From NCBI RefSeq assembly GCF_001552595.1, contig NZ_BCRM01000041.1, positions 1-36,536 of the forward strand: DNA of 36,536 nt, given 5' to 3'. Origin of the DNA: Rhodococcus erythropolis NBRC 15567 (GTDB taxonomy: Bacteria > Actinomycetota > Actinomycetes > Mycobacteriales > Mycobacteriaceae). Below, one piece after another: positions 24,265 through 31,240 of the stretch; within the stretch, counting starts at the first letter, position 1, and each line of letters opens with the position of its first letter. Made by a program: the position numbers and the translations under genes. The notes below the pieces were generated by a model. The model was given only the letters and a program-made list of their open reading frames with translations, did no database searches and was not told where the DNA came from.

Positions 24265-25878
24265 TCACTGCGCGGGCGGTGCGGCGGCAGGCGCCTGGGT
24301 GGGAGTCGGGATCTGGGCAGGCGCGAACGCGCCGCCCGGCCCGACGATTTCAGGAGAAACCGCCGAGGTCGTGGCGAACACCGAGCTGGTCAGCGGCGTC
24401 GACGACGAGGGGGCCGCAGAGGACGTCCCGCTCGGACGAGTCGTCGGCGAGGCTGTTTTCGTGGTGCTCGCCCCGGCCGACGTGGATCCGGACGAGAGTT
24501 CTTTCGCGAGGGTGGAGAACCACTCGACGGTGAACTTCGCCGGGGTCTGCCCCTGTCCTCCCACGGGAATCGAGTCGTAGGTGCCGTGGTTGCGGGCCGT
24601 GTCCCAGTACTTGACCTGCGTTGCCATCTTCAGCAGGTCCTTGTTGTCGGAAATGCCGCGCTGGACTTCGTTGTAGATGTACTTCTGGATCTGGGTGCCG
24701 GTGGACGGTGGGAACAAACTCATTGCCGCGTCCCCGACTTTCGCTGCCAAGATGCCCAGTGCAGCAGGGGGATTGGCCATGCCGACGGTGGCGAGGGTGC
24801 CGATCGTGTCCAGTGTGAGGACTTTCTTCGCGACCGCGATGCCCGCTTGCAATCCCATGACACCGGTTTTGATGACTGCCCGGATGACATCGGCGTCCGC
24901 GTCCGGAGTGGCGGAGCGCGGATCGGAATTCGTGGACAGGCGCCCGAGGATGGTCTTTCCGGACGACTGCACGGTGAACCGGCCGTTGGAGAAGTTGATG
25001 TCGTCGTTGACGACGTCGGCGGCGGTACGAATTGTCGCCCCACCCAATGCGCCCGCGAGGTCGACCAGAGTTTTCTGCGGATCCTGCTGCTCGAGGTGCA
25101 GCTGCCCAGCGATATTGGTGACCGTGCGGGCCAGCGTCGCATCTTGTGGTGTCGCGCATGCGAGGTCGCCGTCGGTGCAGAACGAAGCGACACGGCCGGC
25201 AACAGAGCCGTACCCGGACGAGGCGGCGTAGTTCGGGGCTATGCCGCCGCCGTCAGCAGGGGTCGGGGTGGTCACCGTCAGATCCGACAAGGCAGAGGTG
25301 GCAACGCCCTTGGGCGGTGTCGGTGAACTCTGCCCGGACGAGCCGCCGGGGAAGGTACTGGCACCTTGCGGGCGATTCGGGGACGAGAACAATGCACCGG
25401 CGGCGAGCTTGTCCGCTGTGATCGGGCCTTTGCCGCTGCCGATATTGCGGATGACGGTGTCCGCTATCTGCGCGCCTTGCGAATATCCGGTCACCGCGAT
25501 CATCGACGAGGGGCACCGATCGGCGTAATCGGAGATCGCTTGGCTGGTCTTGTCGACCCCCTCGGTCATCGACTGCTCGTACGTCGCTCCCCGCCAACCG
25601 AAGTCGGCGGCGTACGGGACGAGCATCCGTGAGACCTCACCGGCAGCGGACTGGAGCAAGGGCACCATCACCGACATGCCGAGGAAGCCGCTGTCGATGG
25701 TGGGGTCGGCATCCGGAGCGGACTGGTTGGTCCCCTGAACACCGAAGACTCCCAGAGCGGTGCAGGGCATCGGTGCGGAGTCGCCTGAGGTGGGTGCGGC
25801 GTTCGCCAGACTGGTTCCTGCCAGTGCGAGGACGACCGTGGCCGTCACCGCTGTGGTGATCCCTCTCGCATATCTCAT
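24265..25878 (-). CDS. large exported cutinase-family alpha/beta hydrolase
   Basis: The product has 537 residues. I chose ATG 25878 because it begins a signal peptide (MRYARGITTAVTATVVLALA, then LANA-A) and has AAGGGAAA upstream. Motifs of the cutinase family are GYSQG (S133 nucleophile) and FCTDGDLAC (D238 and the disulfide cysteines). The likely His is H431 in NHGTYDS, leaving about 190 residues between Asp and His, far more than in classic cutinases (about 200 residues in total). The C-terminal 80 residues are Ser/Thr/Pro-rich. Cutinase-family enzymes split lipid and ester bonds, and one in Mycobacterium cleaves trehalose dimycolate. It likely acts on the mycolate envelope during transfer (inference). 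Confidence 0.85.
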   Translation of the reverse strand: MRYARGITTAVTATVVLALAGTSLANAAPTSGDSAPMPCTALGVFGVQGTNQSAPDADPTIDSGFLGMSVMVPLLQSAAGEVSRMLVPYAADFGWRGATYEQSMTEGVDKTSQAISDYADRCPSSMIAVTGYSQGAQIADTVIRNIGSGKGPITADKLAAGALFSSPNRPQGASTFPGGSSGQSSPTPPKGVATSALSDLTVTTPTPADGGGIAPNYAASSGYGSVAGRVASFCTDGDLACATPQDATLARTVTNIAGQLHLEQQDPQKTLVDLAGALGGATIRTAADVVNDDINFSNGRFTVQSSGKTILGRLSTNSDPRSATPDADADVIRAVIKTGVMGLQAGIAVAKKVLTLDTIGTLATVGMANPPAALGILAAKVGDAAMSLFPPSTGTQIQKYIYNEVQRGISDNKDLLKMATQVKYWDTARNHGTYDSIPVGGQGQTPAKFTVEWFSTLAKELSSGSTSAGASTTKTASPTTRPSGTSSAAPSSSTPLTSSVFATTSAVSPEIVGPGGAFAPAQIPTPTQAPAAAPPAQ

Positions 25879-25904
25879 GCGGATTTCCCTTCGGATGTGT
25901 TTGT

Positions 25905-26762
25905 TCACTGCGTCGGCGCGGCTGCACCGAGGTTTCGTACGTCGGCGGCGAGAGCGGTGAAGTCCTGCTCGACACCGCTGCCCATCGCCGAGGTCACGAT
26001 CGGTCCTCCTGCGGCCAACGACCGGTCGTGACCGATCAGGCGCACCGCTCCGATCCGGCCCGCCATATGGGCACTGAGGTGATCGGCCACCGGCGTCGAA
26101 CCGGGACGGATCTCGACGACGGCCACGACGACCGATGCCAACGTGTGTGCGCCGAGGGTGCTCTCGATCCATTCCAGGACGGAGGGAAGACGGTTCACGG
26201 AGTCGCCGCGACTGGACACCACCAGGACGATCACGACCGACGCATCGGCCAGGAGCGGAGCGAGATGCTGTGCACGCAAAGGGTTTCCGGCGTCGTAGAT
26301 CGGAAAATGACCGGACGCGGTCAGGAGTGAGTGAACGGACGCGAGCGCCGCAGCGTCGCCGCTCAGCTCCCCAAGCGTGCGGCGACCCCACAGCACCCCG
26401 TGCTCGGAGACCCATTGGCCGGGGTTCAGCTCGCGCCCGCAGCCACGCTCGGACAGGTCACCGCCGGCGGGGGTCGTATCCACGGCGGCAGCAGTGACGA
26501 GTTCGGTGTGCAATGCACTCGCCAGGCCGACCGCTGTCGTGGTGGCTCCGACTCCACCGGCAACCCCGGCGATCAGCACAGCAGAAGGCGGTGCCAGCGG
26601 AATCAGTGCATCTTCTGGCTCGGGCACCTCATCGACCGGGGCTTCTGCCTCGGACCCGGGCACGAGCGGCGGTGCGGTGTCGTCGACCGGTGCCGACGGC
26701 TTCTCGTCGGATTCGTTGTCTTCTGTCGGCTCGCCCTCGAGCCAGTCCCCCGCCCACGTCAC
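25905..26762 (-). CDS. ParA/MinD-like protein with a lysine-free Walker A
   Basis: The product has 285 residues and starts at GTG 26762 (GTGA overlap with the upstream stop). The N-terminal 55 residues are acidic and disordered. Then comes AVLIAGVAGGVGATTTAVGL: the ParA signature KGGVGKTT reads here AGGVGATT, so both lysines are Ala. The rest still shows the fold (VVIVLVVSSRGDSVNRLP). It is thus probably a ParA-like protein that does not hydrolyse ATP, perhaps a positioning or assembly factor. Similar proteins are seen in actinobacterial transfer and ESX-type operons. It precedes the cutinase-like gene by 26 bases. Confidence 0.75.
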   Translation of the reverse strand: MTWAGDWLEGEPTEDNESDEKPSAPVDDTAPPLVPGSEAEAPVDEVPEPEDALIPLAPPSAVLIAGVAGGVGATTTAVGLASALHTELVTAAAVDTTPAGGDLSERGCGRELNPGQWVSEHGVLWGRRTLGELSGDAAALASVHSLLTASGHFPIYDAGNPLRAQHLAPLLADASVVIVLVVSSRGDSVNRLPSVLEWIESTLGAHTLASVVVAVVEIRPGSTPVADHLSAHMAGRIGAVRLIGHDRSLAAGGPIVTSAMGSGVEQDFTALAADVRNLGAAAPTQ

Positions 26763-27832
26763 GGCGTGCCTACGCTCTCGTTGATGGCCGCGATCAGCGT
26801 CTTTCCGTCACGCACGGTCGTGCTGATGGTTTGCGCGTATCGCACGATCGCGCCGTCCGCGGCTTTTTGGACCATCTCGACGGCGAAGACACCCGGCTGA
26901 CCGGACGGGCGGATCAGAACGCAATGCTCGGTGCCGACCGGGACGCCGTCGTCGATGCCGGCTTGCAGGGTCGCCAGTTGGGTGGCCGCAGCTTCCGGAG
27001 TGGCGAAGCCTCGCGCTTTGTCCGCATTGCGATCGACGTAGAAGGCGTGCTGAAATCCGAGGATCGCATCAGGGCCAGATCCGGTACCGCCAGGGCCATT
27101 CCCGCTGATGACATCACCCTTGACGCTGCTCGGGCACCAGGACGAGGCGGCCTGCGCCCCGGCGACAGACGTCCCCGCCGCTGGCGGGGCCGTAGTGGTT
27201 CCAGGTACTTCGAGGGAGGCTGGAGCGTCCGGTTCGTCGGAACCGGAGGCCAGCGCGATTGCGGTACCGCCGACGAGGACAGCCAGCACGGCAGCAGCGG
27301 CTCCCCCGACAGCGGCTTTCGTGCGGCGGCTCCGGCCACGCGCCCGGTCGGATCCAGGGAGAGGTTCGGGGATACCGATCCGCTCCCCCTCATCCGGGGT
27401 GGTCGGTGTCGGTTCCGGATCGGTGGCCGGCAGCTCCCATTCCGATGCCCAATCCGGTTGTGTATTCAGGTCACTGACAGCGAGGGTGACGACCGGGAGC
27501 GTGCGGACAACACCGACGGACCCGGCGATCGGATCGGTCGCCGGTCCGGTCTCGTCCTCATCTGCGAGTTCGAATGTGGGAGTGAGGTGTTGGGCGGGTC
27601 GGCTCACCGCAGCGACAGCGGTCTCGTCTGCCGAGGGAGCGTTGCCGGTGGAAACCGGTTCGCTCTCAACAGTTTCGGCATGGTCGAGTAGGGTGTCGGG
27701 TTCTGATTCCTCATCGGGGTTTTCGGACTCGGGCTCGGAATGTACGTCGGTGTCTGGGGTTTGCTCTCCCGTGTCCACTTCGTCGGCGAACTCGGTCGGG
27801 TCCAACGGTGGAAACCAGTTCTGACCTGACAT
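26759..27832 (-). CDS. DUF8176-like anchored protein with an acidic cytoplasmic part
   Basis: The product has 357 residues. I chose ATG 27832 because GAGAGGAAAT lies upstream; an upstream in-frame ATG adds only 15 residues. Residues 1-170 are acidic and Pro/Thr/Glu-rich (cytoplasmic, disordered), and a transmembrane helix lies at about residues 173-196. The external part has a linker and a domain containing WCPSSVKGDVISGNGPGG, AILGFQHAFYVDRNADKARG and CVLIRPSGQPGVFAVEM. This matches a family I know as DUF8176 of actinobacterial transfer operons, with unknown activity. It could sense or link cytoplasmic and external parts of the machine. Confidence 0.72.
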   Translation of the reverse strand: MSGQNWFPPLDPTEFADEVDTGEQTPDTDVHSEPESENPDEESEPDTLLDHAETVESEPVSTGNAPSADETAVAAVSRPAQHLTPTFELADEDETGPATDPIAGSVGVVRTLPVVTLAVSDLNTQPDWASEWELPATDPEPTPTTPDEGERIGIPEPLPGSDRARGRSRRTKAAVGGAAAAVLAVLVGGTAIALASGSDEPDAPASLEVPGTTTAPPAAGTSVAGAQAASSWCPSSVKGDVISGNGPGGTGSGPDAILGFQHAFYVDRNADKARGFATPEAAATQLATLQAGIDDGVPVGTEHCVLIRPSGQPGVFAVEMVQKAADGAIVRYAQTISTTVRDGKTLIAAINESVGTP

Positions 27833-27876
27833 GTCGATATTTCCTCTCGTGCAAAGAAAAAGAACTTCGACTAACA

Positions 27877-27906
27877 CCGCCGGGGCCGAAGCCCCGACCC
27901 CGGCGG
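27877..27906 (-). terminator. hairpin between the glycine-zipper protein gene and the rest of the operon
   Basis: The stem ccgccgggg (27877-27885) pairs with ccccggcgg (27898-27906), with an inner ggggc/gcccc stem around gaa. In the leftward direction it is followed after about 13 bases by a T-rich run (TTCTTTTTCTTTG). It lies 9 bases after the stop of 27916-29127. It is probably an attenuator that lets the first gene be expressed more than the following ones. Confidence 0.65.
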
Positions 27907-27915
27907 CGGTAGTGA

Positions 27916-29127
27916 TTACGCGGGGGTCGCTCCAGCGGCAGCAGCGCCGAGGGCTTGGCCGATCAGATCGGCGGTAGGTCCGAAGGCGTAATTCGCTTCG
28001 ACGGCCGCGTTGTCGAGTGCGGCGATGACCTGATCGCCACCGGGCTGAGCGAGGACGGTTTCACGTGCAGTAGTGAGCTGCGCGTTGACGTTCTCGGTGA
28101 TCTGCGGAACGGACGCCACAGCGTCGGTGACGACCTGCGCGACCGGCGGGGCCTGCGCCGCCAGCGCGTCACTGGTCTGCGAGGTGATCGCAGGTGCGTC
28201 CGACTCAGGAAGGTTCGGCACGTCGATGTGGCGAGGCTCGGCATCGGTGTCACCGGCCCCGATTGCTCCCGCCGTCAGACCGCCCACCACAGCGCCGCCC
28301 ACGGCACTGGGAATCCCGAGAAGCAATCCACCTGCACCGGCACCGATAGCCGTGCCGACGACGCCTGTCGTCGCTTCCGGCAGTGGCGGCGGGAGCGGAA
28401 CCAGGCCGCCCATACCGGCCCCGATCAAACCGCCCACTGTGCCGCCGCCCAATGCGCCCACTGTGAACCCTGCGGTTCCGGCAGCCAAGGCACCTGCTGC
28501 GGCTCCGCCGAAGGTTGCAGCCGAGACACGTTGCGAACGATCCACGTCGACGCCGACGCTGGACCAGAATGTCGCGAACTGTGAAACACCGACAGATGCA
28601 GTGTTATTGGTGCGTTCGAGATATTCGTCGGACATCCAATTGGGCTTCGGCCCGACGTAATCACCCAGCTGCAACATCTGGGGCGGTGCTTCGATCGGAG
28701 CGATGATCTCGACTTCGGTCGGGAGATGGAGTGTCCCCACGTCGATCGGGTCGCCGTAATACGTCGGCGCTACATAGTTCCCGCTGCTATCGCCTGCATT
28801 GTTCGGGGACGACTGCTGCGTCGACGGCGAAGGCTTCCACTGAATGTTGTCGTACTCAGCCGGAGGCGGAGTCCAGTACGAACGATCGGACGTCGGCGCA
28901 GGAACCTCAGGGGCAGTAGTAATGCCCGGCTGCTCCGACGGAGGCGGAGGCGTCGTAATGCCCGGCTGCGACGGAGCGGTAATGCCCGGCTGGGTCGGCG
29001 CTGCGATCGCAACTCCGGCATTGACGAAGGCGGCTCCGACCATCGCCGCCAACGTCACGGTTGCGACCGCACCCGTCGACGGTGACCGATGGCGCCCACC
29101 GGACCGTGGTTTCTTGAACTGCTTCAT
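27916..29127 (-). CDS. exported glycine-zipper protein with QPGIT repeats (insoluble domain type)
   Basis: The product has 403 residues and starts at ATG 29127, with AAGGGATG upstream. It is the first gene of the transfer operon. A signal peptide covers about residues 17-43. Three QPGIT motifs follow at residues 46-50, 54-58 and 66-70 in a Pro/Thr linker. The middle (residues 85-200) is Pro/Tyr-rich. Residues 205-292 are a long Gly/Ala-rich hydrophobic stretch (GGGTVGGLIGAGMGGL) like a glycine zipper that could insert into a membrane. The C-terminus is helical. Similar proteins are annotated as insoluble domain proteins in Rhodococcus. It may form an outer-envelope pore or fibre (inference). 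Confidence 0.7.
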   Translation of the reverse strand: MKQFKKPRSGGRHRSPSTGAVATVTLAAMVGAAFVNAGVAIAAPTQPGITAPSQPGITTPPPPSEQPGITTAPEVPAPTSDRSYWTPPPAEYDNIQWKPSPSTQQSSPNNAGDSSGNYVAPTYYGDPIDVGTLHLPTEVEIIAPIEAPPQMLQLGDYVGPKPNWMSDEYLERTNNTASVGVSQFATFWSSVGVDVDRSQRVSAATFGGAAAGALAAGTAGFTVGALGGGTVGGLIGAGMGGLVPLPPPLPEATTGVVGTAIGAGAGGLLLGIPSAVGGAVVGGLTAGAIGAGDTDAEPRHIDVPNLPESDAPAITSQTSDALAAQAPPVAQVVTDAVASVPQITENVNAQLTTARETVLAQPGGDQVIAALDNAAVEANYAFGPTADLIGQALGAAAAGATPA

Positions 29128-29146
29128 GACATCCCTTCAATCGTGT

Positions 29147-29159
29147 TGTTTTGCAAACA
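29147..29159. promoter_or_regulatory. palindrome upstream of the transfer operon
   Basis: tgttt-tgc-aaaca (29147-29159) is a 13-base perfect palindrome 20 bases before the first transfer-operon start codon. It could be an operator for one of the plasmid regulators encoded nearby (30208-31054). No promoter boxes could be placed confidently. Confidence 0.35.
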
Positions 29160-29211
29160 CTTAGGTGGATTCGTGGATGAGCCGGCCGCGAGAGTTGTGA
29201 TCTCGGGGCCA

Positions 29212-29652
29212 TTAATCCCGGTAGGACGTACCGGGAAGCTGATGCGCGGCAGAGATCACGCCGTCGGCCGCGAAGCGTGTGAAGAATCTGGACGCGGTCG
29301 GGAGTTGGGTGTGTCCGAGTGGGCACCGGTGGAAGAAGCCGGGAATCGGAACGCTCACACAAACGCTGCCCGGACTGCGCCCCATGCAGTGGACGACGTT
29401 GGCGAATAGAGGAACGCAGCGTGCACGAAAAGGCGCACCCACCCGGTCCTCGGGCGGGAGGAGCGGGGTGGGTGCTTCACGGACCGTGTTGCCGAGCACC
29501 ACGAAGGGCGAGACACGACGGACCGGGATCCGGGTGGCATGGCCGCATGCAGGGTTCACAGTGCGCCCGAGTTCGTGGTCAGCGAATCCGAGTTTGAGAG
29601 TGTCCTGTTCTACCCAGCTGGAATAGGTATTTTGCGCAGAGTTGTTCCCCAC
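29212..29652 (-). CDS. hypothetical protein, 146 residues, Cys/His-containing
   Basis: The gene reads leftward from GTG 29652, with a CGGAGG element 6 bases upstream, and has the high G+C third-position preference of real genes here. The sequence has scattered Cys and His residues (NPACGHATR, VVHCMGRS, FFHRCPLGH), which might bind a metal, and an EFG-like loop region TPLLPPEDRVGAPF. There is no signal peptide or membrane helix. It precedes the transfer operon by 84 bases and may share its transcript or have its own promoter. I do not recognise the family. Confidence 0.5.
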   Translation of the reverse strand: MGNNSAQNTYSSWVEQDTLKLGFADHELGRTVNPACGHATRIPVRRVSPFVVLGNTVREAPTPLLPPEDRVGAPFRARCVPLFANVVHCMGRSPGSVCVSVPIPGFFHRCPLGHTQLPTASRFFTRFAADGVISAAHQLPGTSYRD

Positions 29653-29745
29653 GACTGCCTCCGGCTAGTTGCGTTTTCAACTTCACCGCATAGGCTCGAA
29701 GGCCTGCGGTCTGGTCGCCTTGGTGCGTGCAGCACCGCAGACATG

Positions 29746-29794
29746 AAAAAACCCCAGGTGCGTGAGGGGACGCCAATCACCAACGCACCTGGGG
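29746..29794 (-). terminator. Rho-independent terminator, leftward, with a T-run
   Basis: The stem acgcacctgggg (29783-29794) pairs with ccccaggtgcgt (29752-29763), 12 bp perfect, loop 19 bases. In the leftward direction it is followed directly by TTTTTT (the A-run at 29746-29751). This is a textbook intrinsic terminator for leftward transcripts starting between 29795 and 30200. Confidence 0.85.
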
Positions 29795-30207
29795 CTTTCG
29801 AGACAGCACGACGCTCGGCAGAAGCCGAAGTCCTTGTGTTCGTGCTTGAAGTAGAACGGTCACTGAGAGTGACCTGGGATGTTGCATCGCGCACTGCGAG
29901 AAACCAGTTCATCCAAATCGCCTGCCCGTACTCAGAAGGCACACGCAGATAGACGTGTGCAAATTCTTCTGCGCTACAAGCGATACCGACGTCGACAAGT
30001 ACCGAGGAATCCCAGGCTGGGCACGCCGTTGCAGGGTAGACCGCGTGGTTTGTGGTCGGCAACTCATTCAATCGCCTCACGGCCCCCCTTTTCCGCCTAT
30101 AGGTCCCTTGACCTCGACTCTTTCTTGGTAACCTTTTATGCCAAACCAATATAACACCCTATTATTCTAAACACTAGTGCGAGTTGGCGGGGTAAAGGAG
30201 CGACACA
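29795..30207. other. 413-base region without a clear gene; promoter region of the tandem-HTH gene
   Basis: No frame on either strand is convincing: a leftward frame 29610-30149 reads through the terminator and has a poor start. On the right, AT-rich DNA around 30125-30170 holds ttggta (30125-30130) with an inverted partner accaa (30145-30149), then tataac and tattattcta. These look like promoter and operator elements for the rightward gene at 30208. A leftward transcript ending at the T-run terminator would be about 300-400 bases and may be non-coding. Confidence 0.4.
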
Positions 30208-30708
30208 ATGACTCACGGGGATGGTTCTCGAGAGCTTGAAGTAGGCGTGTCGCGGAGTGCTGTTCGAGGCTTTAGTGCTGCCAGGTTGCGGCGCTATCGA
30301 CTGGCGCGCAAGGCGAATATTGCAGACCTGGCTGACGCCGCTGGTGTCTCCGAGCAGACCGTCTCTGCATGGGAAACGGGTCGTGCGGCACCAACACCCG
30401 AGCTGCTAGCCAAGGTTGCGGCCGAATTGCGGCTTACCGTTGCAGACCTTGTGCCGATTCCGAATGACCAGCTTGGCCTCAGTGATCTGCGCGCCCAAGC
30501 CGGCATGACTCAAGGGCGAGCTGCCGAAGCTCTCGGAATTTCGGCGACGCTTCTCGGACGAATCGAAAAAGGGCGCAAAGAGTACGACGAGGCTAGGGCT
30601 GCGCAGCTTGCGGAGCTGTATAAGGTCACGCCCGAGCTGGTCGCTGAGGTCTGGCAGCGCGATCGTGACAGCCGTCAAGCGCGTGCGACACGCTTCCGCG
30701 ATTCTTAA
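30208..30708 (+). CDS. tandem XRE-type helix-turn-helix regulator
   Basis: The product has 166 residues and starts at ATG 30208, with AAAGGAG 7 bases upstream. Two XRE-like domains occur in series: the first at about residues 24-80 (ADLADAAGVSEQTVSAWETG) and the second at about residues 87-140 (GMTQGRAAEALGISATLLGR). Each has the GVS/T-helix-WE/IE-G pattern. It is likely a DNA-binding repressor or regulator of plasmid genes; the palindromes near the transfer operon and its own promoter are candidate targets. The first 20 residues are variable. Confidence 0.85.
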   Translation: MTHGDGSRELEVGVSRSAVRGFSAARLRRYRLARKANIADLADAAGVSEQTVSAWETGRAAPTPELLAKVAAELRLTVADLVPIPNDQLGLSDLRAQAGMTQGRAAEALGISATLLGRIEKGRKEYDEARAAQLAELYKVTPELVAEVWQRDRDSRQARATRFRDS

Positions 30709-30853
30709 AAAATCTCCCCATAATTCCACCCAAACATCGAAGTTCGGTTCTTCTTCGGCGTGTCACCGTGACGATTGTGTGATCTTGGCACAGGATGAAC
30801 GGGAACCTGGCACTGCATCGCTAGGAGCAAGGTCGGGCCGAAGGGAGAAGAGC

Positions 30854-31054
30854 ATGCCCACACCAAGCAAGGGTGATCGAACCCGGGTTGTGAGTCGCGT
30901 TCCAGATCCGGTGTACGCAGAGCTGGAAAAGCGGCGGAAGGCGGCCGGAGTCAGCTCCGTCAGCCAGTACGTCGCAGATCTGCTGGCGGCCACCACTGGC
31001 CATCAGAATCTTGTCGTCGAACTCGACCAGGAGGTTTTGCAGCTCACCGCGTAA
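30854..31054 (+). CDS. ribbon-helix-helix-like protein, 66 residues
   Basis: I chose ATG 30854 because GGGAGAAG precedes it by 4-8 bases; a longer frame upstream is not protein-like. The sequence RTRVVSRVPDPVYAELEKRR has the strand-turn-helix of RHH (CopG/Arc) repressors, followed by SSVSQYVADLLAATTG as second helix. RHH proteins regulate copy number, partition or toxin-antitoxin genes. It lies between the tandem-HTH gene and rep and is followed by a bidirectional terminator, so it may control rep. No partner toxin gene was found next to it. Confidence 0.72.
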   Translation: MPTPSKGDRTRVVSRVPDPVYAELEKRRKAAGVSSVSQYVADLLAATTGHQNLVVELDQEVLQLTA

Positions 31055-31136
31055 CGAACGTCGCGTAGACGGCAAACCCGGGCGGGGGATGCCGTGACAA
31101 CCACACATCGTTAGCTGTAGCGCACCGACTGCAACA

Positions 31137-31171
31137 AAAAACCCCCGAACCGGGCGGGGTCGAGGGTTTTT
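31137..31171. terminator. bidirectional terminator before rep
   Basis: aaaaacccccga (31137-31148) pairs with tcgagggttttt (31160-31171), 11 of 12 positions. The T-run follows on the + strand and, because the left arm starts with six As, also on the - strand. It ends the RHH gene transcript 83 bases after its stop and insulates rep. Confidence 0.85.
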
Positions 31172-31240
31172 CGAAGTTGGTGAGATTCGAGTTAGACGCT
31201 CGTTTCTCAGCGGTACTGCTATATCCCCGAAGGGACTGTC

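Noticed and set aside
24175..25326. 383-residue + strand frame
   Set aside because: It is antisense to the cutinase-like gene and very Arg/Gly-rich.
25879..26415. leftward extension of the cutinase-like frame by 179 residues
   Set aside because: It overlaps the ParA-like gene in another frame; the signal peptide and ribosome binding site fix the start at 25878.
26513..27691. 392-residue + strand frame
   Set aside because: It is antisense to two well-supported operon genes and has shadow composition.
29610..30149. 179-residue leftward frame
   Set aside because: It runs through a strong T-run terminator and overlaps the 146-residue gene; the start codon lacks a ribosome binding site. A shorter version remains possible but unsupported.
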